Origin: Bacillota bacterium
GTDB lineage: Bacteria; Bacillota_I; Bacilli_A; RF39; UBA660
Assembly: GCA_015059405.1 (NCBI GenBank)
Contig: SVAL01000012.1
Coordinates: forward strand, 1 to 64,000
DNA: 64,000 nt
Reading direction: 5' to 3'
The translations under genes and the position numbers were made by a program. Every line of letters begins with the position of its first letter. The first letter of the stretch is position 1. Below, piece by piece: positions 53,004-61,740 of this stretch. Under the pieces are notes generated by a model. The model was not told where the DNA came from. It saw nothing but the letters and a program-made list of their open reading frames with translations, and made no database searches.

Positions 53004-54137
53004 TTATTTATCTATTTCTTGATATTTTGACATAAAGTATTCATCAGTCATTCCTGCTAAAAAGTCAATAACTCGACGTTTAGGAACAGTATTATTTAGA
53101 TATTCATCATTCTTTGTATTTAAAAAATCAATAAATATTTCACTGTCTTTTTTATTATATTCAATATCTTCTAAATATTTATCAAATAATAAATTAAATC
53201 CTCTAGTATAGTAATCTTCTTCTTCTTTTGTATTAGCTTTACTATAAATATGATCATAATTAAATTGTTTTAAATCAACAATTGCTTTATATACATCATC
53301 ACTTAATTTAATATATGGTTTACCATAACTATTATTAATAATATCGTTATTAATAGTTGCGATGATATCACGATTATTATCTCCTAAAACTTGTTTTATA
53401 TGCTTAGGAATTTGATCGCGTGAAAATACACCAATCATAATTGCATCTTCTATATCTCTACCAATATAGGCAATAATGTCTGATATTCTTACTACACATC
53501 CTTCTAGTGTCATTGGAATTAGTTTTTTTGTTAAAGTAGGATCAATGTAAGAATCATTATATTCTTTTAAGAAATCTTCTTTTGTTTTTTTCTTTGGATG
53601 ATATTCTCCACTTACCATTTCACCATTATGACATAAAACAGCATCTAATACTTGAAGTGATAAATTTGATCCATTACCATTTTTATCTATATACATAAAT
53701 GTTCTAACTCCTTGAACATTATGTTTAAAAAATTCTCCTAATTCACGCATAGATATATCATTTAAGATTCTTTCTCCTAAATGTCCAAGTGGTGTATGTC
53801 CGATATCATGACCTAATGCTGCAGCTTCTATTAAATCTTCATTTAGATTTAACATACGACCAATTGTTCTTGCTACTTTACTTACTAATTGAACATGTGT
53901 CATTCTTTTTGAGACATGATCATTATCTTTAAATGAGAATACTTGGGTTTTATCTGAATATCTAGCATAAGATAAGTTATGAACTATTCTATCAGCATCT
54001 CTCCAAAATGGTGGACGATAATCATCTTGAAACTCATTAAATCTTATTACTTCACTATCTCTTGTTGCATATTTACTTAATGAATCTTGTTGTTTTTGTC
54101 TTTGTTCTTTTACTTTTTCATAGATTTCTTCATTCAT
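53004..54137 (-). CDS. dgt: HD-domain dNTP triphosphohydrolase (dGTPase-like)
   Basis: Splits dNTPs to nucleoside and triphosphate. The HD metal site shows RMTHVQLVSKVARTIGR, then AALGHDIGHTPLGHLGE, and a later Asp in RISDIIAYIGRDIEDA. The N-terminal SRDADRIVHN-like stretch reads WRDADRIVHNLSYARYSDKT, as in dNTPases. 377 residues. AGGTGAT before the ATG. It is nine bases downstream of trhP2, so probably in the same operon. Substrate specificity is not visible. Confidence 0.88.
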   Translation of the reverse strand: MNEEIYEKVKEQRQKQQDSLSKYATRDSEVIRFNEFQDDYRPPFWRDADRIVHNLSYARYSDKTQVFSFKDNDHVSKRMTHVQLVSKVARTIGRMLNLNEDLIEAAALGHDIGHTPLGHLGERILNDISMRELGEFFKHNVQGVRTFMYIDKNGNGSNLSLQVLDAVLCHNGEMVSGEYHPKKKTKEDFLKEYNDSYIDPTLTKKLIPMTLEGCVVRISDIIAYIGRDIEDAIMIGVFSRDQIPKHIKQVLGDNNRDIIATINNDIINNSYGKPYIKLSDDVYKAIVDLKQFNYDHIYSKANTKEEEDYYTRGFNLLFDKYLEDIEYNKKDSEIFIDFLNTKNDEYLNNTVPKRRVIDFLAGMTDEYFMSKYQEIDK

Positions 54138-54145
54138 AAAATCAC

Positions 54146-55345
54146 CTATACCTTTATACGCATCATAGAATATTCTTCTACTTCAAACGGAATATCTACT
54201 AATATATTAATAATTTCTTCAGGATGTCTTGCTGTATCTATTTCTTCCATGTTTTCATTATACATTTTATCTATTGTAAATGCATAAGTACGACCACTTG
54301 GTGTAAATAATTCAACTATATCCCCTAATTTAAAATAATTTCTTTCGGTTAGAGTAAGAATCTTTTTATCTTTATCATATCCTTTTATTAATCCTAGAAA
54401 GTCTTGATTAGATAATTCTTGTCTTCCTGTATAATATTGGTCAGTATGATCTGCCTTTTTTAGTAAATAATGACTACTTGTTTCACGATTAGCCACTCTA
54501 TCAAGAATACGATATTGTTCTTCTAAATATTCTTTATCTTCTCTATTTTCATAGTAATAGTCAATTATTTTACGATATGTACCAATTACAGTAGCAGTAT
54601 AATACAAAGAACGCATTCTTCCTTCTACTTTTAGAGAAGTTACTCCAATATCGATTAAATCTTTAATATGTCTTGATAAATTCAAATCTTTTGTTGCCAT
54701 AGTAAACTTTGTATCATTACTATCATCTTCTTCTAAGTTATATGCAAAACGACAGATTTGCGCACATCCTCCACGATTTGAATCACGATTAGTAACATAG
54801 TTTGACAAACAACATCTACCACTATAGAAGGTACACATTGCTCCATGAATAAATACCTCGATATCAGTTTGAGTCTCATCTATTATTTCTTTCATTTCGT
54901 TTAATGATACTTCTCTTGCTAATACTACTCTTTTTACTCCTTGCTCTTTAAAGAAAAGAACTGTATCTTTATTAGTTGTTGAATTTTGTGTACTTAAATG
55001 AGCTTCTACATTTGGATAATTAGTAACAATATGATTAATAATAAATGGATCACTTATGATAAAAGCATCAATTCCACATTCTACAACTTGTTTAATATAT
55101 TCTTCTACCCCTTCAATATCTTCATTATGAAATACGATATTTAAAGTTAAAAATACTTTTTTACCTAACTTATGTGCAAAGTCACAAGCTTCTTTTATTT
55201 CTTCTAATCCAAAATTACTAGCATTTGCTCTTAAACTATACTTTTTACCACCAAAGTATACAGCATCTGCCCCATATAATAAATTTATTTTTAGTCTTTC
55301 TAAATCCCCAGCTGGTGCTAATAATTCTATTTTCTTATTTGTCAT
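54146..55345 (-). CDS. trhP2: U32 peptidase-family tRNA hydroxylation protein TrhP2
   Basis: U32 proteins of this type make 5-hydroxyuridine at tRNA position 34 with prephenate as oxygen-pathway cofactor source. Seen: KIELLAPAGDLERLKINLLY, GADAVYFGGKKYSLRA, and a Cys cluster CTFYSGRCCLSNYV with GGCAQICR near residues 168-200, the family's Fe-S site. 399 residues. It overlaps the end of trhP1 by 11 bases. Together with trmR the set builds 5-methoxyuridine, as in B. subtilis yrrMNO. The peptidase label of the family is historical. Confidence 0.9.
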   Translation of the reverse strand: MTNKKIELLAPAGDLERLKINLLYGADAVYFGGKKYSLRANASNFGLEEIKEACDFAHKLGKKVFLTLNIVFHNEDIEGVEEYIKQVVECGIDAFIISDPFIINHIVTNYPNVEAHLSTQNSTTNKDTVLFFKEQGVKRVVLAREVSLNEMKEIIDETQTDIEVFIHGAMCTFYSGRCCLSNYVTNRDSNRGGCAQICRFAYNLEEDDSNDTKFTMATKDLNLSRHIKDLIDIGVTSLKVEGRMRSLYYTATVIGTYRKIIDYYYENREDKEYLEEQYRILDRVANRETSSHYLLKKADHTDQYYTGRQELSNQDFLGLIKGYDKDKKILTLTERNYFKLGDIVELFTPSGRTYAFTIDKMYNENMEEIDTARHPEEIINILVDIPFEVEEYSMMRIKV

Positions 55346-56195
55346 TTTTCTTCACCATAAATATTGTCTTTTTAAAGAAGAAATTAGTATAATCACCAAT
55401 TAATTCTTCTATTTCTCCAATAACTCTTTCATTTTTAGTATTTTTATATTCATTTATTAATGATACTAATTCTAAAGACTTTGATTCATCTATTAAATAA
55501 TTAGAAAAGACTAAATAATCTATATTACTATCAGTTAAAAGACAACTTCCATTAACTATTTCATTATTTAAAAAAGTTGTACCTGTTTCATCTTCTTTTA
55601 ATATAAATCTATTATTATTATCATATATATGACAAATATTTCCTTCATATTTTTTATTACGATTATAAAAATAATTAGTTAATAAACTACGTCTTGTATG
55701 GGCCATTACTGGATAACCAAAAGCATAAGCAAATAATTTCATATTAGTTTTATCTTTAATTTCATTTATTTCTTCTAGAGTAATTTCAGTAGATAAATAA
55801 GCATAATTTACACCCAAGTTTTTATAGTAATTACAAGTATTATAATTAGTAACCATATGAGTTTGGTTCCAAACTAAATCTAATTTTAAATTATTCTTAT
55901 TTCTTAAATACACTACTGATAGATCATAATATAAAACTCCATTTATATTTATTTTATCTAATTCTTTTAAACTTTCTTCTACTTTTGGTAATTCTTCATT
56001 AAAGAAGTTTTTATTCATAGCGATAAAGATTTCAATACTTGGATATTTTTCTCTTAATATTTTAATTTGATTCAAGTCTAATGCAACATCATAGTTAGTA
56101 GATAAGTCTTTTAAACCAATAATTATTCCATTACAACCTCTATCTATATAACTTTCTAAATTACTTAATTCTTCAGGTATAAGTAATAATTTCAT
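55335..56195 (-). CDS. trhP1: U32-family tRNA hydroxylation protein TrhP1
   Basis: 286 residues, shorter partner of TrhP2 (B. subtilis YrrN-like). Barrel features include GCNGIIIGLKDLSTNY, VVYLRN, QTHMVTNYNTCNYY and a TRRSLLTNYF motif, but it lacks the full Fe-S Cys cluster seen in trhP2, as expected for this subgroup. The ATG at 56195 follows AGGTGAT; upstream in-frame codons to 56255 are hydrophobic, lack a site and run into the preceding terminator. Confidence 0.82.
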   Translation of the reverse strand: MKLLLIPEELSNLESYIDRGCNGIIIGLKDLSTNYDVALDLNQIKILREKYPSIEIFIAMNKNFFNEELPKVEESLKELDKININGVLYYDLSVVYLRNKNNLKLDLVWNQTHMVTNYNTCNYYKNLGVNYAYLSTEITLEEINEIKDKTNMKLFAYAFGYPVMAHTRRSLLTNYFYNRNKKYEGNICHIYDNNNRFILKEDETGTTFLNNEIVNGSCLLTDSNIDYLVFSNYLIDESKSLELVSLINEYKNTKNERVIGEIEELIGDYTNFFFKKTIFMVKKNDK

Positions 56196-56229
56196 AGTAT
56201 CACCTCGAATATATTTATTATAACATACA

Positions 56230-56268
56230 AAGAAAAAGATGTTAATTATTAACACCTTTCATCTTTTT
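56230..56268 (-). terminator. Terminator of the AAA-like gene, before trhP1
   Basis: AAAAAGATG (56233-56241) pairs with CATCTTTTT (56260-56268), with an inner GTTAAT/ATTAAC hairpin; the stop codon of the AAA-like gene is inside. The T-tail on the minus strand is moderate. Confidence 0.6.
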
Positions 56269-56811
56269 TTGTTTTGCTTTTTCTTGTTCTTCTTTTTCTT
56301 TTTGGATTTTTGCTTCTATTATAGGATCTTTTCCAATAGTAATAGATGCACTTCCTCTTCTAACAACATCTGTTAAATCTCTAAAATACTTTCTAATGCT
56401 GTTATCTATTATTACAATAGTAGATTTTGGATTTTTATTATTTTCGATACTTAAAAAATAAGTCATTAAAAGATATGTATCATAAGTATCTAATTGGTCA
56501 AAATCTTTAATTACTATGTAGTCTCCTCTAAACTCACTTTCTCTTAGTTCTCTTACAATTTCAGTTTGATCCATATAATGATTACCATCGATACAAGAAT
56601 GTGCGAAATCAAATACTTTTGGTTCTTTTCCTATTATTTTCCCTAATTGACTAACCATAGTTTTTTTACCACTTTCAAATTCACCTTTTAATAAAATTGG
56701 TTTTGTTGTAGTATTTTGTAAATAACAATTTACAAAACTAGGAAAGTCTTTATGATAATATTCTTTTTCACTAAATTTTATATTTTCATTTATAACAACA
56801 ACATTTGTCAT
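56242..56811 (-). CDS. Degenerate AAA-like ATPase-fold protein, 189 residues
   Basis: Not recognised as a named protein. GEFESGKKT (residues about 43-51) resembles a P-loop with an altered residue order; YIVIKDFDQLD (about 98-108) resembles Walker B without the usual acidic pair; SIRKYFRDLTDVVRRG resembles a sensor/arginine-finger region. The C-terminus is a Lys/Glu coiled coil. Possibly a clamp-loader- or DnaA-like fragment, with doubtful ATP hydrolysis. It is inserted between trmR and trhP1, genes usually adjacent in Bacilli. GAGGGGGAT precedes the ATG. Confidence 0.6.
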   Translation of the reverse strand: MTNVVVINENIKFSEKEYYHKDFPSFVNCYLQNTTTKPILLKGEFESGKKTMVSQLGKIIGKEPKVFDFAHSCIDGNHYMDQTEIVRELRESEFRGDYIVIKDFDQLDTYDTYLLMTYFLSIENNKNPKSTIVIIDNSIRKYFRDLTDVVRRGSASITIGKDPIIEAKIQKEKEEQEKAKQKKMKGVNN

Positions 56812-56864
56812 TTTATCCCCCTCTTTGAAGTGCTTTGTATTTTAACATAAATTATTTAAAAAGT

Positions 56865-56893
56865 CAAAAAAAGATAAAACTATTGTTTTATCT
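56865..56893 (-). terminator. Terminator of trmR
   Basis: Arms AGATAAAAC (56872-56880) and GTTTTATCT (56885-56893) around TATT, T-run on the minus strand. The trmR stop lies inside the stem. Confidence 0.8.
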
Positions 56894-57484
56894 CTTACTA
56901 GTTACTGCAACTCCATCGCCTAAATCATAGAATTTAGTTTTATAAGTTTCATTTTCTTCTAAGAATACTTTATAATCTTTTATTTTTCTTACTAAACCTC
57001 TTAAATTTCTATTTTTAATTTCAGATTCATCTTTATCAACATATCCATGAAATTTCATATTATCTGTTATGATAAATCCATCTTCTGAAAGTCTTTTTTC
57101 AAATTTTTCAAAGAAGTTTTTATTTTGACCTTTAGCTGCATCTATAAAAATTAAATCATATTCATCTTCTAATTTAACTTCTAGAGCATCATTAAATAAT
57201 AAAGTAATTCTATCTTCTAAATCAAATTTTTTAATATTTTTAACTGCCTCTAAATATCTAGCTTCATCTCTTTCAATACTAGTTACTTTTAACTTAGGAT
57301 TAGCTAGTGCCATAGAAATAGCAGAAAATCCGATGGCTGTTCCGATTTCAAGAACATTTGTGATTTGATGTTTAATAACAAATGTTGTTAGGAAGTCTAT
57401 TCCTTCATCTTGCATTATTGGAACGTCATTTTCTTTGGCATATTCTTTTAGTTCTCTTAACATCGAGTATGCATTATCTACCAT
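56888..57484 (-). CDS. trmR: tRNA 5-hydroxyuridine methyltransferase TrmR
   Basis: SAM-dependent O-methyltransferase family 3 protein (B. subtilis YrrM) that converts ho5U34 to mo5U34. Motif I VLEIGTAIGFSAISMA (about 41-56), acidic SIERDEARYLEA, metal/catalytic region LIFIDAAKGQNKNFFEKFE and IITDNMKFHGYV. 198 residues. The neighbouring trhP genes and mltG give the same context as in B. subtilis, which separates it from catechol-type homologues. Confidence 0.9.
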   Translation of the reverse strand: MVDNAYSMLRELKEYAKENDVPIMQDEGIDFLTTFVIKHQITNVLEIGTAIGFSAISMALANPKLKVTSIERDEARYLEAVKNIKKFDLEDRITLLFNDALEVKLEDEYDLIFIDAAKGQNKNFFEKFEKRLSEDGFIITDNMKFHGYVDKDESEIKNRNLRGLVRKIKDYKVFLEENETYKTKFYDLGDGVAVTSKR

Positions 57485-57499
57485 TATTTTCTTACTCCT

Positions 57500-58564
57500 T
57501 TATCTATTCCATTTACCAGCTGCGATTAATTCTTGTTTCTTTTTTGCGTGTTCTGCTGCTGTTTCAAAGAAATATGTATTTCCTTCATTATCTGATAGGA
57601 AGTATAATATTTTACTATTAGTTGGATTTAAAGCTGCGATTATTGCTTTTTCACTTGGTGATGATATAGGTCCAATTGGAAAATCAACTTTATATGTATT
57701 GTATGGATTAACATTAGCAATCATTTCACTGTTTGCTATTCCAGTTGAATTAAAGTCAAGACCCATTCCATAATAAGTAGTTGCACAGCTTTCTAATTTA
57801 ATTTTTCTATTTAATCTATTATGAAAAACAGTTGATATATTAACAAAATCCCATGTTTTACCTTCTTTTTCAATAACAGATGCAAGTGTTATTATTTCAT
57901 GAACACTATATTTAGAGTTTTCTATCTCGTTTTTATATTTATCTAATATTTGCTTAGTTCTATCAAGCATTTTAGTAAATATTTCTTTTATTGTAACATC
58001 TCTTCCAGTAAATTTATATGTATCTGGGAATAAATATCCTTCTAACGGATAATATAATTCTTTATTTTTAATATCTTCTGTTAAGAACCAATATTTAGCA
58101 ATTAATTCATCTAAGTATTTTTCATCACTTGCTAGTTTTAATACGTCTTCATATTTATTATTAGTATTATTATTGATTGTGGCTGCAATATTTCGCATAT
58201 TTATACCTTCAACAAATCTAATTGTTATTTCACCAGCATTATATGAATTACCATTTCTTAAAGTTTCTACAATATCTTCTAAAGACATGGCTTTAGTTAA
58301 AGTATAAGTAGTAGCTTTCATATCATTAACTTTATATAATTTACAATAAATATAAAAGAACTGAGAACTTTTAATAAGTTCTTTTTCTTCTAATATTTCT
58401 CCAATTTTTTTAACAGATGAACCACTAGGTATAACAATAGTTATTTCTTCTTTTGCTTCTTTATCTACTGGTTTTAATTGATAATTATATATACAACATA
58501 CTGTTATTATTAAAGCTGCTATTAGAAAAAAAAGAATCATAGCAATGTTTCTTAATGTTTTCAT
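57500..58564 (-). CDS. mltG: Endolytic murein transglycosylase MltG
   Basis: Cleaves nascent peptidoglycan at the membrane. One N-terminal membrane segment (IAMILFFLIAALIITVCCIY, about 7-26), a LysM-like subdomain, then the YceG catalytic part: LASVIEKEGKTWDFVNISTV with the essential Glu near residue 225 and TYYGMGLDFNSTG near 270. The C-terminal PIGPISSPSEKAIIAALNPT motif is intact. 354 residues from ATG 58564. No good ribosome binding site precedes this ATG; a perfect 11-bp hairpin ends ten bases upstream. The ORF is open further upstream without conserved sequence. Confidence 0.93.
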   Translation of the reverse strand: MKTLRNIAMILFFLIAALIITVCCIYNYQLKPVDKEAKEEITIVIPSGSSVKKIGEILEEKELIKSSQFFYIYCKLYKVNDMKATTYTLTKAMSLEDIVETLRNGNSYNAGEITIRFVEGINMRNIAATINNNTNNKYEDVLKLASDEKYLDELIAKYWFLTEDIKNKELYYPLEGYLFPDTYKFTGRDVTIKEIFTKMLDRTKQILDKYKNEIENSKYSVHEIITLASVIEKEGKTWDFVNISTVFHNRLNRKIKLESCATTYYGMGLDFNSTGIANSEMIANVNPYNTYKVDFPIGPISSPSEKAIIAALNPTNSKILYFLSDNEGNTYFFETAAEHAKKKQELIAAGKWNR

Positions 58565-58574
58565 ACTTTGAATA

Positions 58575-58604
58575 AATAACGAGCAGTTTTTATTGCTCGT
58601 TATT
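58575..58604 (-). promoter_or_regulatory. Hairpin between yrzB and mltG
   Basis: Perfect 11-bp arms AATAACGAGCA (58575-58585) and TGCTCGTTATT (58594-58604), loop of eight. It includes the yrzB stop codon and is followed on the minus strand by TATTCAAAG, too poor in T for a strong terminator. It may control mltG translation or stabilise the mRNA. Confidence 0.6.
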
Positions 58605-58895
58605 CCCTTCTTCTGTATTAGTTGTTGCTTTTTTCTTAATTTCTTCTTGTAATGTATTAAGAATAGTTTCAATAATTTTCCATTCTTGTTCTGTTTCGAT
58701 TGGTTCTAGTTTTGGACTTTCTTGTTTTGGATCATAGATTGATGCAAAAACTTGAATATTTCCAGCTTCATCTTTGCTGTTGTCTGTATATACTATATAA
58801 CTTTTATTTGTTTCTTCTGAATCAAATGTAAATAGAATATCACAAACGATTTCTCTTCCTTCTTCATTAATTACTTTAAATGTGTTATTTTCCAT
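58590..58895 (-). CDS. yrzB: YrzB-like DUF1292 protein
   Basis: 101 residues, DUF1292: NTFKVINEEGREIVCDILFTF and KSYIVYTDNSKDEAGNIQVF, then LEPIETEQEWKIIETILNTL. Function unknown. Position between ruvX and mltG matches B. subtilis exactly. The C-terminus has a short Lys/Thr/Asn-rich tail. AAGGAGAAAG precedes the ATG. Confidence 0.9.
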   Translation of the reverse strand: MENNTFKVINEEGREIVCDILFTFDSEETNKSYIVYTDNSKDEAGNIQVFASIYDPKQESPKLEPIETEQEWKIIETILNTLQEEIKKKATTNTEEGNNEQ

Positions 58896-58910
58896 ATTTT
58901 TCTTTCTCCT

Positions 58911-59324
58911 TTATTTATTCTTATCTAAGTATGATTGCAAAATTATTGTTGCTGCCATACTGTCTATAACTTTTTTTCTTTTTTTTCTAGATGTATCGTT
59001 ATTAATAAGTAAGTTTTCTGCTTGTTTAGTAGTTAATCTTTCATCTTCTAAAAAAACAGGAATACCTAACTTATTTTCTAACTTTTCTTTAAATTGAAAT
59101 GATAATTCACCTTTAGGACCAATAGTATTATTCATATTCTTTGGTAATCCTAAAACTATAGCTTCTATCTTTTTTTCTTCTACAGTAGCTTGAACCTCAT
59201 CTAACAAGCGATCATATTCTTCGTTATGTCTTACTATTTTATAACTAGAAGCAATCATACCGAGAGCATCACTTACTGCCATTCCAAGAGTTCTACTACC
59301 TAAATCTAATCCTAAATATCTCAT
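58911..59324 (-). CDS. ruvX: RuvX/YqgF pre-16S rRNA nuclease
   Basis: RNase H-fold protein (137 residues) implicated in 16S rRNA 5' processing and once proposed as a Holliday junction resolvase. Core motifs: LGLDLGSRTLGMAVSD at the N-terminus, IVLGLPKNMNNTIGPKG, EDERLTTKQAE and the final DSMAATIILQSYL with the last acidic residue. Starts right after the ireB stop (no gap). Confidence 0.93.
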   Translation of the reverse strand: MRYLGLDLGSRTLGMAVSDALGMIASSYKIVRHNEEYDRLLDEVQATVEEKKIEAIVLGLPKNMNNTIGPKGELSFQFKEKLENKLGIPVFLEDERLTTKQAENLLINNDTSRKKRKKVIDSMAATIILQSYLDKNK

Positions 59325-59579
59325 TTATTTATTATTGTTCATGTAGTCTTTTAATAGAACTTCTACAATTTTGTTTCTTTCTAAAGTAGTTATTCTTTTT
59401 CTAGCATCTTTATGTGAAGAAATATATCCAGGATCTCCACTCATAATATAACCAATTAATTGATTGATTGGATTATATCCTCTTTCTTCAAGTGCCATAT
59501 AAACATCATTTAGAGTGTCTCTAATTAGTTTATCTTCAAATTCTTCTACATTGTATAAAGTAGTTGTGCTATCATTCAT
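59325..59579 (-). CDS. ireB: IreB (DUF965) regulatory phosphoprotein
   Basis: 84 residues: TLYNVEEFEDKLIRDTLNDV, then EERGYNPINQLIGYIMSGDPGYI and DARKRITTLERNKIVEVLLK, a near-textbook DUF965 sequence. In enterococci IreB is phosphorylated by the Ser/Thr kinase IreK on N-terminal Thr residues and affects cephalosporin resistance; the TTT run near residue 5 fits that site. The ATG at 59579 follows GAGGTGAT. First gene of the ireB-ruvX-yrzB-mltG block; alaS, usually upstream, is replaced by the rhomboid gene. Confidence 0.93.
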   Translation of the reverse strand: MNDSTTTLYNVEEFEDKLIRDTLNDVYMALEERGYNPINQLIGYIMSGDPGYISSHKDARKRITTLERNKIVEVLLKDYMNNNK

Positions 59580-59638
59580 GCTAATCACCTCAACTATCAT
59601 CTCATTTACATTTTAACACTTTTTTTTTAACATATCAA

Positions 59639-59662
59639 TAAAAAAAGCTATTTCTAGCTTTT
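59639..59662 (-). terminator. Terminator of the rhomboid gene
   Basis: Arms AAAAGCTA (59643-59650) and TAGCTTTT (59655-59662), T-run on the minus strand, overlapping the stop codon. Confidence 0.8.
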
Positions 59663-60797
59663 AAAAGTTATGCATCATCATTAAGTAATATAAAAATACA
59701 AAAATAATGATTGATATAATAATACCATTTATTCTGTCTGAAGTTGTACTCTTATGTTTTATTCCTACAGCCATAGTAGTAAGAACTCCACCTATTAATC
59801 CACCAATGTGTCCAAAGTTATCAATTCCGCTGAAACTAAAACCAATAATTAAATTTATAACTATAATTGGTATTATTTGAGTTTTAACTACTTCTCCTAG
59901 ATAAACACGATAGTGATATCCAAAATATAAAATAGAACCTAATAAACCAAATATTGCACCACTAGCTACAACAGCTGCGAAATTACCACTATGAAGTGCA
60001 ACAGATAGTAAGCTTCCCATAATTCCACTTACTATATAAACAGTTAGATATTTAGCACGCCCAATAAATCCTTCTAGTTGACTACCAATTACATACAATG
60101 CATACATGTTTGTTAGTAAATGCCAGATATTAGCGTGTAAAAATATCCCTGTAAATAAACGATAGAATTGGTTGAATTTTATGATTCCAATATTCCATAC
60201 AGCAAAAGACTCTTCTATCCCAGGATTAAATAATTCTAATAAAAATATTGCTATATTTATAAAAATTAATACTGTTGTTACTATAGGTCTTTTTGGTTTA
60301 AAAACATCATTTACGATTTCTGCTTCTTTTTTATTTTTTCTATTAATATCAGAAGTTATTTTCATAAATAGTTTTACCCCTTCTTCACTAAACTTAAGTT
60401 TTTTTACAATATCAGGGAATACTTCTTTAACAAAATCATATTTTTTAATATCTTCTGTTTCATATAAATAAATTGAATCTATATCATCTTCTTCTTCAAA
60501 TTTAACATTATCTCCTAAATCAGTAAAAATACTTAAAACTTTCATATCAAAACAAAAAGTCTTTCTCTTTATTTTTTTTACTACTCTTTTAGTTTTAAAA
60601 GTATCAAATTCTAATTGTTCTTTATTGTGAACGTGTCCTGAAACAATTCTTATAATCTTATATTCACCTTGAAGATTTTCAAGCCAGATTTCATCTTCTG
60701 CACCTTGAAGGATAATCGGATTATAGTTTTGTTCAGTTATAAAATAATGTAATAATTTCATAGCTATTTCATTTTTTCTATCTAGTAATTCGTTCAC
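59661..60797 (-). CDS. gluP: GluP-like rhomboid intramembrane protease with cytosolic N-domain
   Basis: 378 residues. A cytosolic domain of about 180 residues precedes about seven membrane segments. The catalytic dyad is the Ser in VASGAIFGLLGS and the His in NFGHIGGLIGG; the WNIGIIKFNQFYRLFTGIFLHANIWHLLTNMY stretch carries the rhomboid L1 region. Architecture matches B. subtilis GluP/YqgP, which cleaves membrane proteins. The start is a GTG at 60797 directly after AGGAGGGATAAT; the longer ORF from 60833 begins inside the leader. Confidence 0.9.
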   Translation of the reverse strand: MNELLDRKNEIAMKLLHYFITEQNYNPIILQGAEDEIWLENLQGEYKIIRIVSGHVHNKEQLEFDTFKTKRVVKKIKRKTFCFDMKVLSIFTDLGDNVKFEEEDDIDSIYLYETEDIKKYDFVKEVFPDIVKKLKFSEEGVKLFMKITSDINRKNKKEAEIVNDVFKPKRPIVTTVLIFINIAIFLLELFNPGIEESFAVWNIGIIKFNQFYRLFTGIFLHANIWHLLTNMYALYVIGSQLEGFIGRAKYLTVYIVSGIMGSLLSVALHSGNFAAVVASGAIFGLLGSILYFGYHYRVYLGEVVKTQIIPIIVINLIIGFSFSGIDNFGHIGGLIGGVLTTMAVGIKHKSTTSDRINGIIISIIIFVFLYYLMMMHNF

Positions 60798-60858
60798 ATT
60801 ATCCCTCCTATAACAATAATTATTATATATCAAATATTATTTTTTTTCACTATATAAA

Positions 60859-61740
60859 TTAATTTTCAATATTTTTTAAATATTCTTTAAATTCATCTGG
60901 TACATCTGTTTCAAAATATATATCTTTTTTTGTAATTGGATGTGTAAATCTAATACTCTTAGAATGTAACATTTGACCAAATGGAGTTGTTTTTTTACCT
61001 TTACCATAAACTGGATCATTACAGATTGGAAAACCAATATAATTCATATGTACTCTTATTTGGTGAGTTCTACCTGTTTCTAATTTACATTCTATTAATG
61101 TCTTATCTTTAAATCTTTTTAAAACTCTAAAGTGAGTTTTTGCTTCTTTACTATTTTCATCAGTTACTTTCATTTTTTGACGATTATTAGGATCTCTTCC
61201 AATTGGAGCATCAATAGTACCTGTTTCATGTTTAATAACACCATCAACTAAAGCAACATAGATTCTTTCAACATCTTTGTTTTTAATCATATCTCCTAAT
61301 AATTCATGAGTTTTATCATCTTTTGCTACAACAAGTAATCCACTAGTATCCTTATCAATACGATGTACAATACCAGGTCTAATCTTATCATTAGATAAAT
61401 TGAATTTACCCATTAAGGCATTAACTAAAGTACCTGAATAATTACCAGGAGCAGGATGAACAACCATTCCACTTTCTTTATTAACAATAAGTAAATATTC
61501 ATCTTCATAAATAATATTTAATGGAATGTTTTCTGCTTCTATATTAATTTCAAAGTCTAATTCATCATCTATATCTATTTCATCATCTACTTTAACTTTA
61601 TAATTATTACTTATAATTTTTCCATTAACACTAACTTTTTCATCTTTAATTAGTTTTTGTACTTTACTACGACTAATATCTAATTCTTCTGTTAAATATT
61701 GATCAATTCTTACATTCTCTTTTTCGCTTTTTATATGCAT
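60859..61740 (-). CDS. rluD: RluD-family large-subunit pseudouridine synthase
   Basis: S4 RNA-binding domain about 8-55 (ISRSKVQKLIKDEKVSVNG), then the catalytic domain with D129 in GIVHRIDKDTSGLLVVAK and the GRTHQIRVHM motif near 225. 293 residues. In Bacilli the copy beside lspA is YlyB-like; its exact 23S sites are not readable from sequence. The ATG at 61740 follows GAGGTGAG and lies inside the end of lspA (38-base overlap), so the two are coupled. Confidence 0.93.
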   Translation of the reverse strand: MHIKSEKENVRIDQYLTEELDISRSKVQKLIKDEKVSVNGKIISNNYKVKVDDEIDIDDELDFEINIEAENIPLNIIYEDEYLLIVNKESGMVVHPAPGNYSGTLVNALMGKFNLSNDKIRPGIVHRIDKDTSGLLVVAKDDKTHELLGDMIKNKDVERIYVALVDGVIKHETGTIDAPIGRDPNNRQKMKVTDENSKEAKTHFRVLKRFKDKTLIECKLETGRTHQIRVHMNYIGFPICNDPVYGKGKKTTPFGQMLHSKSIRFTHPITKKDIYFETDVPDEFKEYLKNIEN

